Shown here piece by piece: positions 18,533-27,562 of a stretch of 64,000 nucleotides of DNA. The DNA comes from Aureimonas sp. AU22 (GTDB taxonomy: Bacteria > Pseudomonadota > Alphaproteobacteria > Rhizobiales > Rhizobiaceae): the NCBI RefSeq assembly GCF_001463745.1, contig NZ_BBWJ01000018.1, positions 1 to 64,000 of the forward strand, in the 5' to 3' direction. Both the position numbers and the translations under genes were made by a program. Numbering within the stretch: the first letter of the stretch is position 1; every line of letters begins with the position of its first letter. The notes under the pieces were generated by a model. That model was not told the DNA's origin and did not search any database. It worked only from the letters and a program-made list of their open reading frames with translations.

Positions 18533-20956
18533 ATGTCAGACCCCACATTCCCTGCCGATGCGTCCGCCGAGACCGGTCAGTACCCGGTCCTGCCGCTCCG
18601 CGACATCGTGGTGTTCCCGCATATGATCGTCCCGCTCTTCGTGGGGCGCGAGAAGTCCATACGGGCGCTCGAAGAGGTCATGGGCGCCGACAAGCAGATC
18701 TTGCTGGCGACGCAGAAGAACGCCGGTGACGAAGATCCGGCGCCCGAGGCGATCTACGACCTCGGCACGCTTGCCAACGTGCTGCAGCTCCTGAAGCTGC
18801 CGGACGGCACCGTGAAGGTGCTGGTGGAAGGCGTGTCCCGCGCGCGCATCACCGGGTTCACGGATCGCACCGACTGGCACGAAGCGAATGCCGCGATCGT
18901 TCCCGAGGTCGAGGAAGACCCGGTCGAGGTCGAGGCGCTGGCGCGTTCGGTGATCTCGGAGTTCGAGAACTACGTCAAGCTGAACAAGAAGATCTCGCCC
19001 GAGGTGGTCGGCGCGGCCGGCCAGATCGACGACTATTCCAAGCTTGCCGACACGGTCGCCTCGCATCTCGCGATCAAGATTCCCGAGAAGCAGGAGATGC
19101 TGGGCATCGTCAGCGTGCAGGAGCGCCTCGAGCGCGCCCTGAGCTTCATGGAGGCCGAGATCTCGGTTCTTCAGGTGGAGAAGCGCATCCGCTCGCGCGT
19201 CAAGCGCCAGATGGAGAAGACCCAGCGCGAGTACTACCTGAACGAGCAGATGAAGGCGATCCAGAAGGAGCTCGGCGACGGCGAGGAAGGCCGTGACGAG
19301 CTCGCCGAGATCGAGGAGCGCATCAAGAAGACCAAGCTCTCCAAGGAAGGCAAGGAGAAGGCCTCGGCCGAGCTGAAGAAGCTCCGTCAGATGAGCCCCA
19401 TGTCGGCCGAGGCGACGGTGGTGCGCAACTACCTCGACTGGCTGCTGGGCCTGCCCTGGGGCAAGGCGTCGAAGATCCGTATCGATCTGAAGCGCGCCGA
19501 GGAGATCCTCGAGGAGGAGCACTACGGCCTCGATAAGGTCAAGGAGCGCATCGTCGAGTATCTGGCCGTGCAGAGCCGTCAGGCGAAGCTGAAGGGACCG
19601 ATCCTGTGCCTCGTCGGTCCTCCGGGCGTCGGCAAGACGTCGCTTGCCAAGTCCATCGCACGTGCGACGGGCCGTGAGTACGTGCGCATGGCCCTCGGCG
19701 GCGTGCGGGACGAGGCCGAAATCCGCGGTCACCGTCGGACGTATATCGGCTCCATGCCGGGCAAGGTGATCCAGTCGCTCAAGAAGGCGAAGCGGAACAA
19801 CCCGCTCTTCCTGCTCGACGAGATCGACAAGATGGGCCAGGACTTCCGCGGTGATCCGTCGTCGGCGCTGCTCGAGGTTCTCGATCCCGAGCAGAACGCG
19901 ACCTTCATGGATCACTACCTCGAGGTCGAGTACGATCTGTCGTCGACGATGTTCGTGACAACGGCGAACACGCTCAACATCCCCGGTCCGCTGATGGACC
20001 GCATGGAGTTGATCCGGATCGCCGGCTACACGGAGGACGAGAAGATCGAGATCGCCAAGCGGCACCTCCTGCCGAAGGCGATCAAGGACCATGCCCTGCA
20101 GCCGCAGGAGTTCTCGGTGAGCGAGGACGCCCTGCGCGACATCGCTCGTCGCTATACCCGCGAGGCCGGCGTCCGCTCCTATGAGCGCGAGCTGTCCAAG
20201 CTGGCGCGTAAGGCGGTCACGAGCATCCTGAAGGGCGAGGTGACGACGGTCGAGGTGACGGCGGCGAACCTTGCCGACTATCTCGGCGTGCATCGCTATC
20301 GCTACGGCGAGGCCGAGGCCGAGGATCAGGTCGGCGTGGTCACGGGTCTGGCCTGGACGGAAGTCGGCGGCGAGCTCCTCACGATCGAAGGCGTCATGAT
20401 GCCCGGCAAGGGCAAGATGACGGTGACCGGCAACCTGAAGGACGTGATGAAGGAGTCCATCTCCGCCGCTGCGTCCTATGTCCGGAGCCGGGCGATCGAG
20501 TACGGCATCGAGCCGCCGCTCTTCGACAAGCGGGACATCCACGTCCACGTGCCGGAGGGGGCGACGCCCAAGGACGGACCGTCCGCAGGCATCGCCATGG
20601 CGACCGCGATCATCTCCGTGATGACCGGTATCCCGGTGCGCCGGGACATCGCGATGACGGGAGAGGTCACGCTGCGCGGCAGGGTGCTGCCCATCGGCGG
20701 CTTGAAGGAGAAGCTGCTCGCGGCTCTTCGCGGCGGAATGACGAAGGTTCTGATCCCGGCAGAGAACGCCAAGGATCTCGCCGACATTCCGGACAACGTG
20801 AAGAACAACCTGGAGATCGTGCCGGTCTCGCGCATGGGCGAGGTGCTTCAGCACGCGCTGATCCGCGTTCCCGCGCCGATCGAGTGGTCCGAGGAAGACG
20901 CGGCGGCTCATCTTGCCGCCAAGTCCGATGATTCGCAGGGCGCCGTGGCGCACTGA
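18533..20956 (+). CDS. lon: ATP-dependent protease La (LonA)
   Basis: The protein has 807 residues. Lon degrades damaged and regulatory proteins in the cytoplasm and binds DNA. The N-terminal LAN domain starts at [20 protein letters not shown] and a long coiled-coil-rich region follows. The AAA+ module has Walker [10 protein letters not shown] near residue 362 and Walker [12 protein letters not shown]. The protease domain has the Ser-Lys dyad Ser684 (PKDGPSAG) and Lys727 ([14 protein letters not shown]). All key residues are present. A terminator follows, and hupB lies downstream as in other rhizobial genomes. Confidence 0.97.
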   Translation: MSDPTFPADASAETGQYPVLPLRDIVVFPHMIVPLFVGREKSIRALEEVMGADKQILLATQKNAGDEDPAPEAIYDLGTLANVLQLLKLPDGTVKVLVEGVSRARITGFTDRTDWHEANAAIVPEVEEDPVEVEALARSVISEFENYVKLNKKISPEVVGAAGQIDDYSKLADTVASHLAIKIPEKQEMLGIVSVQERLERALSFMEAEISVLQVEKRIRSRVKRQMEKTQREYYLNEQMKAIQKELGDGEEGRDELAEIEERIKKTKLSKEGKEKASAELKKLRQMSPMSAEATVVRNYLDWLLGLPWGKASKIRIDLKRAEEILEEEHYGLDKVKERIVEYLAVQSRQAKLKGPILCLVGPPGVGKTSLAKSIARATGREYVRMALGGVRDEAEIRGHRRTYIGSMPGKVIQSLKKAKRNNPLFLLDEIDKMGQDFRGDPSSALLEVLDPEQNATFMDHYLEVEYDLSSTMFVTTANTLNIPGPLMDRMELIRIAGYTEDEKIEIAKRHLLPKAIKDHALQPQEFSVSEDALRDIARRYTREAGVRSYERELSKLARKAVTSILKGEVTTVEVTAANLADYLGVHRYRYGEAEAEDQVGVVTGLAWTEVGGELLTIEGVMMPGKGKMTVTGNLKDVMKESISAAASYVRSRAIEYGIEPPLFDKRDIHVHVPEGATPKDGPSAGIAMATAIISVMTGIPVRRDIAMTGEVTLRGRVLPIGGLKEKLLAALRGGMTKVLIPAENAKDLADIPDNVKNNLEIVPVSRMGEVLQHALIRVPAPIEWSEEDAAAHLAAKSDDSQGAVAH

Positions 20957-20984
20957 CTCCGGTTCCGCCGACCCGAAATGTGAG

Positions 20985-21012
20985 AAATGCCGCCCTTTGG
21001 GCGGCATTTTTC
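20985..21012 (+). terminator. Rho-independent terminator of lon
   Basis: A perfect 11-bp stem AAATGCCGCCC/GGGCGGCATTT with a TTT loop, followed by TT-CG. Confidence 0.88.
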
Positions 21013-21056
21013 GTTCAAAGCCCTTGTTTCCTCGGGTTCGACCCCATGTCGGCCTT

Positions 21057-21070
21057 GAAGGTCGACCTTC
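21057..21070. repeat. 14-bp perfect palindrome upstream of hupB
   Basis: GAAGGTCGACCTTC, 58 bp before the hupB start and inside the expected promoter zone. It is a plausible operator, but no regulator is known from the sequence. Confidence 0.35.
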
Positions 21071-21128
21071 TCTAACGCAGTGTGTCGCACCGAGTCGGTT
21101 CGACTTTTTTCAACGCTGGAGACTGTGC

Positions 21129-21431
21129 ATGAACAAGAACGAACTGGTTGCCGCGGTAGCCGACAGGTCCAAGCTCTCGAAGCAGGACGCCACCACGGCC
21201 GTCGACGCCGTTTTCGACGCGCTGCAGGACGCGATGGCCAAGGGCGACGACGTCCGCCTCGTCGGCTTCGGCACGTTCTCCGTTTCGCATCGCGCGGCTT
21301 CCAAGGGCCGCAACCCGTCGACCGGCGCAGAGGTCGACATTCCGGCCCGCAACGTCGCCAAGTTCACGCCCGGCAAGGGCCTGAAGGACGCGGTGAACGT
21401 CGAGTCCGCTCCGAAGACCAAAGCCAAGTAA
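21129..21431 (+). CDS. hupB: DNA-binding protein HU (beta-type)
   Basis: The protein has 100 residues. HU is a dimeric nucleoid protein that bends DNA. The sequence starts MNKNELVAAVADRSKLSKQD and contains VRLVGFGTFSVSHRAASKGR and the DNA-binding arm RNPSTGAEVDIPARNVAKF, followed by TPGKGLKDAV. A short Lys-rich tail (SAPKTKAK) makes it about ten residues longer than the E. coli protein. It has its own upstream region after the lon terminator, and a 10-bp hairpin follows the gene. Confidence 0.96.
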   Translation: MNKNELVAAVADRSKLSKQDATTAVDAVFDALQDAMAKGDDVRLVGFGTFSVSHRAASKGRNPSTGAEVDIPARNVAKFTPGKGLKDAVNVESAPKTKAK

Positions 21432-21442
21432 TCCATTCCGGA

Positions 21443-21471
21443 GGCGGGGACGTCGGATCGGCGTCCCCGCC
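21443..21471 (+). terminator. Hairpin after hupB, probable terminator
   Basis: A perfect 10-bp stem GGCGGGGACG/CGTCCCCGCC with a 9-base loop, 12 bp after the hupB stop. There is no T-run, so termination strength is uncertain. Confidence 0.5.
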
Positions 21472-21554
21472 GCCACCCCGGACGACGGCGGCCTGTTGCC
21501 CCGGCCGCCCGTATCGCCTCCCACTCCCATCGGCGGAACCCGGCGAGGATCCTC

Positions 21555-22700
21555 ATGCAACTGCCCGGCGCCTTGCTGACGGAAATCGTCGCGCTTCGGC
21601 ACCATCTGCACGCCCATCCCGAAGTTTCCAACGAGGAAGCCGGCACCGCGCTGCTCCTTGCGGAGTTCATTCGCGGATGCGGTCCCGATGATATCCTTTC
21701 CGGGCTGGGCGGCCATGGCGTCGCCGCCGTTTTCGCCGGGTTAGCCGCAGGCCCGACCCTTCTCCTGCGATCCGAACTCGATGCCCTGCCGATCCTCGAG
21801 ATCGGCGAACGCCCGCATCGGTCTCGCCATCACGGCGTCGCGCATCTCTGCGGCCATGACGGGCACAGCGCGATCCTCGCACTCGTGGCGCGCCGGCTTG
21901 CCGAACGCCGTCCGGCCAAGGGGCGGGTGGTTCTTCTCTTCCAACCTGCCGAAGAGACGGGTGAGGGCGCCGCGCGCGTCATCGCGGATCCGCGTTTCGC
22001 GGCCATCTCGCCCGACTATGCTTTCTCGCTCCACAACCTGCCGGGACTAGCCTTCGGCGAGGTTGCCCTCCGTTCTGGCCCGGTGAACTGCGCCTCGCGC
22101 GGCATGCGGATCGTCCTGAACGGCCGCACCGCGCACGCGTCGATGCCCTGGGACGGAGTGTCGCCTCGGCCGGCGCTCGCCGAGCTGCTGGAAGCTCTCC
22201 CGACTCTCGGCGCTGGCGGTCCCTTGGACGAGGCGTTTCGGCTCGTCACGGTGACCCATGCGCGTCTCGGCGAGCCAGCCTTCGGCATCGCGCCCGGTCA
22301 TGGGGAGATCTGGGCGACGCTGCGAACCCTGCGGGACGAGCGCATGGATGCGCTTTGCATGGAGGCGGAGGCGGCAGCGAGGCGTTGCGCCGAGCGCCAT
22401 GGGTTGCAGCTCGAGATCGGCTACGAGGACGTGTTCCGCCACTGCGAGAACCATCCCGAGGCCGTGGACCTGCTGAGAGCGGCTCTGGACGCGCAGGGCA
22501 TCCGACACGAGCCCGGTCAACCCATGTACCCTTCCGAAGACTTCGGACGCTTTGCGGACTGCGCGCGTTCGGCGATGCTGTTCCTCGGCGCAGGGATCGA
22601 TCGTCCGCGGCTGCACAATCCGGACTACGATTTTCCCGATGCGCTCATCCCGGTCGGCGCCGCGATCTTCGAGCAGGTGATCCGCGACGTTCTCGGCTGA
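21555..22700 (+). CDS. M20-family amidohydrolase (hippurate/IAA-amino acid hydrolase-like)
   Basis: The protein has 381 residues. M20D enzymes cleave N-acyl or N-carbamoyl amino acids with two metal ions in the cytoplasm. Visible motifs are LRHHLHAHPEVSNEEAGTA at the start, LLLRSELDALPI, CGHDGHSAILALVARRL (metal-binding Cys/His), QPAEETGEGAARVI and YPSEDFGRFA near the C-terminus. The dimerisation domain sits in the middle. Length is normal. The gene converges with the LOV kinase gene, leaving 19 bp between stops. The exact substrate cannot be read from the sequence. Confidence 0.88.
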   Translation: MQLPGALLTEIVALRHHLHAHPEVSNEEAGTALLLAEFIRGCGPDDILSGLGGHGVAAVFAGLAAGPTLLLRSELDALPILEIGERPHRSRHHGVAHLCGHDGHSAILALVARRLAERRPAKGRVVLLFQPAEETGEGAARVIADPRFAAISPDYAFSLHNLPGLAFGEVALRSGPVNCASRGMRIVLNGRTAHASMPWDGVSPRPALAELLEALPTLGAGGPLDEAFRLVTVTHARLGEPAFGIAPGHGEIWATLRTLRDERMDALCMEAEAAARRCAERHGLQLEIGYEDVFRHCENHPEAVDLLRAALDAQGIRHEPGQPMYPSEDFGRFADCARSAMLFLGAGIDRPRLHNPDYDFPDALIPVGAAIFEQVIRDVLG

Positions 22701-22719
22701 GCCCGATCTCGTCCGGCGA

Positions 22720-23760
22720 CTAGGCGAAGGTCCAACTCGTCGCCTCTCGAGCGAGGGGGTGAAGCGGGGCGTTCAAGCGGAACGAAAGGCCATCGGGCGC
22801 GAAGTCGACGGTGGCCGTTCCGCCGAACTCCGCCGCTAGGACCCGCTCGATGATGCGGATGCCGTAGCCCGTTCGCGACGGCTGCGAGACGGCCGGCCCC
22901 CCCTGTTCATGCCAGTCGAAATGCAGCTGGTCGTCCTCGATGCGCCAGCGGATGCCGACCGTGCCCGTCTGGTTCGACAGGCTTCCGTGACGAGACGCGT
23001 TTTCCGCCAGTTCGTGGACCGCAAGCGAAAGCATGGTTGCAACACGCGGCTTCAACCGCACGTCCGGCCCCTCGACCGTCAGGCGGTCGCCGACGCTGGA
23101 ATGCAGCGGCTCGAGCGCGCCCATCACCACGTCGCCGAGAAGCGCGCTGGCCCATGCCTCGGCAGTCAGCACGTCGTGGCTGCGCGCCAGCGCCTGGATC
23201 CGGCCGGACACGGCGGACGTGATGCTGGCGGGCACCTGGGCGTCGCGCAGGGTCTGGAGGACCACGCTCTGGACCGTCGCCAACGTGTTCTTGACCCGGT
23301 GATCGAGTTCGCGATTGAGGAGAAACCGGTGTTCCTCGGCCCGTTTGCGCTCGGTCACATCGAACTGCGACGCGAAGAAGTAGGTCAGTTCGCCGTTTTC
23401 GAAGACCGGCGACATCAGAAGCGCGTTCCAGAACGTCGACCCGTCCTTGCGATAGTTCAGGATGTCGATCTGGATGGATTGTCGCGCCTCGACCGCCTCG
23501 CGCAGTCGCGTGACGTCGTCGCGGTTCGTCGCCGGACCCTGCAGGAAGCGGCAGTTGCGCCCGATGATCTCGTCGCGCTCGTAGCCTGTGAGTCGCAGGA
23601 AGGCGTCGTTGCAGAAGACGATCGGGTTGTCGTCGCCCAGCGGATCCGTGATGATCATCGGCATGCGGGTGGTTCTGACGGCGGAGGCGAAGGGATCGGC
23701 GCTGCCGCCGCTCGCGATGTCCAGCTCCTTGCCGATCCGCTGGCGTTCCTGCTTGCTCAT
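22720..23760 (-). CDS. Blue-light LOV histidine kinase of the HWE class
   Basis: The protein has 346 residues from the ATG at 23760 ([14 protein letters not shown]); the frame is open further upstream. The PAS/LOV domain (about 30-140) has the photo-adduct motif [10 protein letters not shown] with Cys70, so flavin-based blue-light sensing is expected. The kinase part starts with the HWE/HisKA_2 phosphoacceptor [18 protein letters not shown] (His154), followed by the HWE-type ATPase domain with [14 protein letters not shown]. Related rhizobial and Brucella proteins control stress responses or virulence. No response regulator gene is adjacent, so the partner must be elsewhere. No membrane segment is visible. 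Confidence 0.9.
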   Translation of the reverse strand: MSKQERQRIGKELDIASGGSADPFASAVRTTRMPMIITDPLGDDNPIVFCNDAFLRLTGYERDEIIGRNCRFLQGPATNRDDVTRLREAVEARQSIQIDILNYRKDGSTFWNALLMSPVFENGELTYFFASQFDVTERKRAEEHRFLLNRELDHRVKNTLATVQSVVLQTLRDAQVPASITSAVSGRIQALARSHDVLTAEAWASALLGDVVMGALEPLHSSVGDRLTVEGPDVRLKPRVATMLSLAVHELAENASRHGSLSNQTGTVGIRWRIEDDQLHFDWHEQGGPAVSQPSRTGYGIRIIERVLAAEFGGTATVDFAPDGLSFRLNAPLHPLAREATSWTFA

Positions 23761-23942
23761 AAGTCGCCTATGCCGCCTGTGCCGGATCGCCGCCGTGGTC
23801 GTGTTCAACCAGACCCCCGCTACATGGCTTGCGACGTTCCAAGGCGGAAGGCAATGGCCAGAGCCGCCGCAACTTCGAATGTTTCCGCCGATGGTCGGCG
23901 AACCCACGTTTCCCTGTCGTGCGTCATGGGATCGCGGCCCCG

Positions 23943-23969
23943 GAAAGAAGGGGCACCCGCAGGTGCCCC
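23943..23969 (-). terminator. Rho-independent terminator of the superoxide dismutase gene
   Basis: On the minus strand GGGGCACC-TGCG-GGTGCCCC is followed by TTCTTT, 30 bp after the sod stop codon. Confidence 0.8.
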
Positions 23970-23998
23970 ATTCCCGTCTTAGCGGACGTGTCGTCCGG

Positions 23999-24745
23999 TC
24001 AGCGCGCTAGGGCGTTCGCGTAGTTCTCGGACACCTTCGTCCAGTTCACCACGTCCCACCAGGCCGAGAGGTAGTCGGCGCGTCGGTTGTTGTAGGTGAG
24101 GTAGTAGGCGTGCTCCCACACGTCGTTGCCGAGAACCGGCGTGCCGCGCGTCTCCGCGACATCCATCAAAGGGTTGTCCTGGTTGGGCGTCGAGGTGATC
24201 GCCAGCTTCTTGTCGCCGTCCACGATCAGCCATGCCCAGCCGGAGCCGAAGCGCCCGGTGCCTGCGGCCTGGAACGCCTTCTTGAACTCGTCCATGGAGC
24301 CGTAGACTTCGTTGATCGCCGCCGTCAGTTCGGGCGAGGGTTCGCCGCGATCGGCTTCCGGCGCCATGATCTGCCAGAAGAACGTATGGTTCCAATGTCC
24401 GCCAGCGTTGTTGCGAATGGCGGGCGAACGCTGGCCCGCCGTGGCGACGAGGTCCTCGACCGAGACATTGGCGAGCGCTGGATCGGATTTGGCCGCCGCG
24501 TTCAACGCCGTGACGAAGGCCTGATGGTGCTTGGAATGGTGCAGTTCCATCGTCTTGGCGTCGATGACCGGCGCCAGCGCGTCGTAGGCGTAGGGGAGAG
24601 CCGGGAGCGAGAATGGCTCGGACTGGGCAGCCGTATCCGCTGCCGCAGGCGGCGACTGCTGCGCCTGCACGGCATGCAGGGGGGCGATCACGCCGGCAGT
24701 CAGTGCCAGCGCAGCGAGGGGTCCGGTGAGCTTCAGACGACGCAT
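23999..24745 (-). CDS. Exported Fe/Mn superoxide dismutase
   Basis: The protein has 248 residues. It converts superoxide to peroxide and oxygen. An N-terminal signal peptide ([20 protein letters not shown] ... VQAQQ) and a 20-residue Ala-rich linker precede a complete Fe/Mn SOD. The metal ligands are present: His in [11 protein letters not shown], His in [11 protein letters not shown], and Asp and His in [20 protein letters not shown]. Most Fe/Mn SODs are cytoplasmic; a signal peptide points to the periplasm. It lies downstream of a copper-handling group on the same strand. Its ribosome site is partly buried in a hairpin (24753-24781), which may control translation. Confidence 0.92.
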   Translation of the reverse strand: MRRLKLTGPLAALALTAGVIAPLHAVQAQQSPPAAADTAAQSEPFSLPALPYAYDALAPVIDAKTMELHHSKHHQAFVTALNAAAKSDPALANVSVEDLVATAGQRSPAIRNNAGGHWNHTFFWQIMAPEADRGEPSPELTAAINEVYGSMDEFKKAFQAAGTGRFGSGWAWLIVDGDKKLAITSTPNQDNPLMDVAETRGTPVLGNDVWEHAYYLTYNNRRADYLSAWWDVVNWTKVSENYANALAR

Positions 24746-24752
24746 TCAGATA

Positions 24753-24781
24753 CTCCGCAGGGGTTCGTAAGCCCCTGCGGA
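24753..24781 (-). promoter_or_regulatory. Hairpin masking the sod ribosome-binding site
   Basis: A 10-bp perfect stem TCCGCAGGGG/CCCCTGCGGA (24754-24763 with 24772-24781) with an 8-base loop. On the mRNA the GGAG ribosome site (complement of 24753-24756) forms the end of the 3' arm, 7 bases before the ATG. No T-run follows. Melting or protein binding would be needed to expose the site. Confidence 0.55.
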
Positions 24782-24838
24782 ACGGGCGCTCAGATCGCGA
24801 CGTTGCAAAAACAAGTCGTGATCGACCGCCACCGGACG

Positions 24839-25348
24839 CTACTGCGCATGAGCGGAATGCTCGCCTTTCGCACCCATGGCGTCGACCTTCAACTGCACTT
24901 CCACGGCTCCCGCCTTCTCGAAGGTCAGCTCGAGCGGCACCATCTGGCCCTCCTGGAAAGGCTGCTTCACCCCGAGGAGCATGAGGTGCAGGCCGCCCGG
25001 CGCCAGCCTTGCCTCCGCGCCGGCGGGAATCGGCAGACCGTCCTCGATCCGGCGCATCGTCATCACGCCGTCCTTGATTGCCATGTCGTGGATCTGAACC
25101 TGTTCGGCCACCGGCGACGAGATGGCGACCAGCCGATCGCTCTCCGTCCCCTTGTTGCTCAGCACGAGGTACCCGGCGCCCGTGCGCGCGCCGGTGGGCA
25201 TGGCGCGGCTCCAGGGATGCCCGATCTCGATGGCGCCGATCTTATACTCGTGGGCGGACGAGGGGGCCGGGGCGAGGAGGGCCGCCGCAAGGATGCTTGA
25301 GAGAATGGCGCCGGCCAGGCGACCGGAAAAACGTGGCGAGCGGATCAT
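24839..25348 (-). CDS. Periplasmic copper chaperone, PCuAC family
   Basis: The protein has 169 residues. PCuAC proteins carry Cu(I) in the periplasm, for example to the CuA site of cytochrome c oxidase. A signal peptide (MIRSPRFSGRLAGAILSSIL ... SSAHE) leads to the core with HPWSRAMPTGARTGAGYLVL, IHDMAIKDGVMTMRRIE and PGGLHLMLLG, where the His/Met residues bind copper. The C-terminus adds GEHSAHAQ. The ATG at 25348 gives the clean signal peptide. A PepSY membrane protein gene and a DUF2946 gene lie upstream on the same strand, suggesting one metal-responsive unit. Confidence 0.92.
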   Translation of the reverse strand: MIRSPRFSGRLAGAILSSILAAALLAPAPSSAHEYKIGAIEIGHPWSRAMPTGARTGAGYLVLSNKGTESDRLVAISSPVAEQVQIHDMAIKDGVMTMRRIEDGLPIPAGAEARLAPGGLHLMLLGVKQPFQEGQMVPLELTFEKAGAVEVQLKVDAMGAKGEHSAHAQ

Positions 25349-25443
25349 CAGTTGTTTCCAAACGGGGGGACGGAAAGGTCGAGGGCATGGCAGACCCAGC
25401 GCCCACAGGACGCTCGGCAGGACGGATGGGGCGGGATCGATCG

Positions 25444-26808
25444 TCATGGCGCCATCCGCGGACGCAGCCGGCGGGCGACGACGTCGAGCAGCAGCATCGT
25501 CAAGAGGGACGCGCCAACCAGGGGAAACAGCACGCCGCCGACCGCCAGTAGGGCGAGCAGCCCGCGAAACACCCGGGGGTCCTTCGGCAGCGGCGGCACG
25601 CCCATCGAGCGGCCCGGGCGCCGCTTCCACCACATCACGCCGGCCGAGATCGCCAGCACGACGTTGCCGATGCAGACGAGGAGCAGGACGATCTGGTTGG
25701 CGAGGCCGAACTGCTGACCGAGGTGGACGCTGATGCCCCACTCGAGTGCCCGTCCCAGCGGTCCATAATCGGCGTAGCGCATGTCGAGAAGCGGCTCGCC
25801 GGTATACTGGTCGAGATGGACCACGCGCTGGCCGGCGACCTCATCGGGATAGACCGAGCCCGTGTAGACGCCGGTCGGCGTCGCCGGGATATTGACGGCG
25901 TAGCCGCGATGGAGGCCGAGTTGGTCGAAGCGGGCGACCGCTGCATCGAGGCCGACCGGCGCGCGTGCCGAGGGGGCGGATGTCGGCATCTGCGCCTGTT
26001 GCATCGACCAGCTCGTCGGCCCTTCGCCGCTGAGTGTCCGGCTCGACATCGGAATATCGGTCCGCACGCCCGCGGGATAGCCGAAGTTCGAGCCGTTCGC
26101 CCATTGGTTCACCTGCCCACCCCAGACCTGCGACCAGGGCATGCCGGTGACGGCGAGAAACACGAGGAAGCCGCCGACGAAAAGGCCGGTGACCGCATGG
26201 GCGTCGCGCCAGAAGACCCGGCGAGCCGGCGTTCCGCGGACGGTGACGACGCCGCCCGTCTGGCCGCGAGGCCACCAGAGATAGATGCCCGTCGCGACCA
26301 GCAGGATCGACCAACCCGCGGCGATCTCGACGGCCGCCCGGGCGAACGTTCCGAAGAACTTCAGGCTGTGGAGTTCGCGGATGGTCCACATGATGGTGCC
26401 ACGGTCCGGCAGCGAACCGAGCACCTGGCCATCGTACGGATCGACGTAGACCGCGCGCCGCTCGCCTGTCGCCGTGCGCACGGTCACTTCGGCCGAGGCG
26501 CCGGGGTCGATGGGGTCGGTGAACTTGACGGCCGTTCCCGGTTGAGCAGCGAGGGCGGCATCCGCCATGGCGGATGGCTTGGCCAGCGGCACGCCGTCCT
26601 GAACGGCGACGCGCTTGAGGTCCGCATGGACGACCGCTTCGATCTCGTCGCGAAACAGGTAGAGCCCTCCGGTGATCGAGAGGGTGGCGAGAAACGGCAG
26701 GACGAACAGTCCGGCGTAGAAGTGCCAGCGCCAGACGGCGCGATAGAGATCGATCGACGAACCGGAACGCGCGGCGCGTCCAGGCCTGTCGAGAGTGAGG
26801 TCCGACAT
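25444..26808 (-). CDS. PepSY-associated TM-helix (iron/copper-related) membrane protein
   Basis: The protein has 454 residues. The start region has the family pattern RAVWRWHFYAGLFVLPFLAT and LYLFRDEIEAVVHADL, followed by a PepSY-type periplasmic segment, TIRELHSLKFFG, helices (AAGWSILLVATGIYLWWPRG), FWRDAHAVTGLFVGGFLVFL and two C-terminal helices (FRGLLALLAVGGVLFPLVG). Members resemble ferric-siderophore or metal reductases of the inner membrane. Its neighbours (DUF2946 upstream, PCuAC downstream) suggest a role with copper or iron. The ATG at 26808 is used; neither it nor upstream TTG has a strong ribosome site. Confidence 0.85.
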   Translation of the reverse strand: MSDLTLDRPGRAARSGSSIDLYRAVWRWHFYAGLFVLPFLATLSITGGLYLFRDEIEAVVHADLKRVAVQDGVPLAKPSAMADAALAAQPGTAVKFTDPIDPGASAEVTVRTATGERRAVYVDPYDGQVLGSLPDRGTIMWTIRELHSLKFFGTFARAAVEIAAGWSILLVATGIYLWWPRGQTGGVVTVRGTPARRVFWRDAHAVTGLFVGGFLVFLAVTGMPWSQVWGGQVNQWANGSNFGYPAGVRTDIPMSSRTLSGEGPTSWSMQQAQMPTSAPSARAPVGLDAAVARFDQLGLHRGYAVNIPATPTGVYTGSVYPDEVAGQRVVHLDQYTGEPLLDMRYADYGPLGRALEWGISVHLGQQFGLANQIVLLLVCIGNVVLAISAGVMWWKRRPGRSMGVPPLPKDPRVFRGLLALLAVGGVLFPLVGASLLTMLLLDVVARRLRPRMAP

Positions 26809-26952
26809 GGGAGGTTCCAAAACCGAATGGAAGTCGCAACGACCCGTGAGGTCGAGGCCGAGAACGCCGTGCAGGGTCCGGCCCCGGCGTTCCGACGGAA
26901 CCCTCCGTGGGCCGGGGCGCTGCGCACGACGTCTCGTGGCGGGAAGCCGTCT

Positions 26953-27345
26953 TCAGGCGGCGACCGGTGGTCCGCGCGTGCTTCTTGGAGATTTCGGAAC
27001 GGTGGTGAGGAGATGGGCGTAGGAGACGAAGCGCCGAGGCAGGCTCGCGACGAACGTGTCGGCCAGTTCCTCCGGGGTCGGGGGAGACGACGCGACCCCC
27101 GCGAACATGCTGCAACCGATCGAACAGCACGCCATCATGTCGTCGTGGCTGTCGGAGGTTCGGTGCGTCCTGCCATGCCCCGTTTCGGTGCTGGCCAGGC
27201 AGAGGACGTTGCCGAATTGATCGCGGCGTAGGGTATCGGCCGAGACGCCCTGCGAAAAGGCGAGCAGCCCGGCCTGGACGGCGAACAGAAGCCCGACGAG
27301 ACGCGCCGTCCATCCGCTCCAATCCGTGCGCCGCTTCGCCACCAT
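26953..27345 (-). CDS. DUF2946-like Cys-rich exported protein
   Basis: The protein has 130 residues. One N-terminal hydrophobic segment (RLVGLLFAVQAGLLAFSQGV) could be a signal or anchor. A central stretch rich in His and Cys follows: GNVLCLASTE, HGRTHRTSDSHDD, then MMACCSIGCSMFAG, which could hold a metal. The pattern fits DUF2946, a family often found beside copper-resistance and PepSY genes; its function is unknown. The start at 27345 gives MVAKRRTDWSGW. It is the first gene of the minus-strand metal group. The family name is probable, not certain. Confidence 0.65.
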   Translation of the reverse strand: MVAKRRTDWSGWTARLVGLLFAVQAGLLAFSQGVSADTLRRDQFGNVLCLASTETGHGRTHRTSDSHDDMMACCSIGCSMFAGVASSPPTPEELADTFVASLPRRFVSYAHLLTTVPKSPRSTRGPPVAA

Positions 27346-27458
27346 GCGTCCTTCCCAAAGGCTTCCGCCGTTCGATACCACGCGCGCGGAGCGGAAGGAA
27401 CTTGGACGCATTGCCCACGTGGCGTATCTGCGGCTGGGGAAAACGACGCTTCCGGCCC

Positions 27459-27475
27459 GATACGACGCCCGTATC
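27459..27475. repeat. Inverted repeat GATACG-N5-CGTATC in the DUF2946/zwf intergenic region
   Basis: A 6-5-6 dyad between the divergent DUF2946 and zwf genes. A further CGTATC half-site lies at 27423-27428. It is a candidate operator for either gene; the regulator is unknown. Confidence 0.4.
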
Positions 27476-27562
27476 GCTTCCCCCGTCCTTCGTCCGTTCG
27501 CGTGAATATGCGACGAAGAGCGCATTCCCGAGGTTCCCGCTTCGCTCAGTTGAGGACACGAC

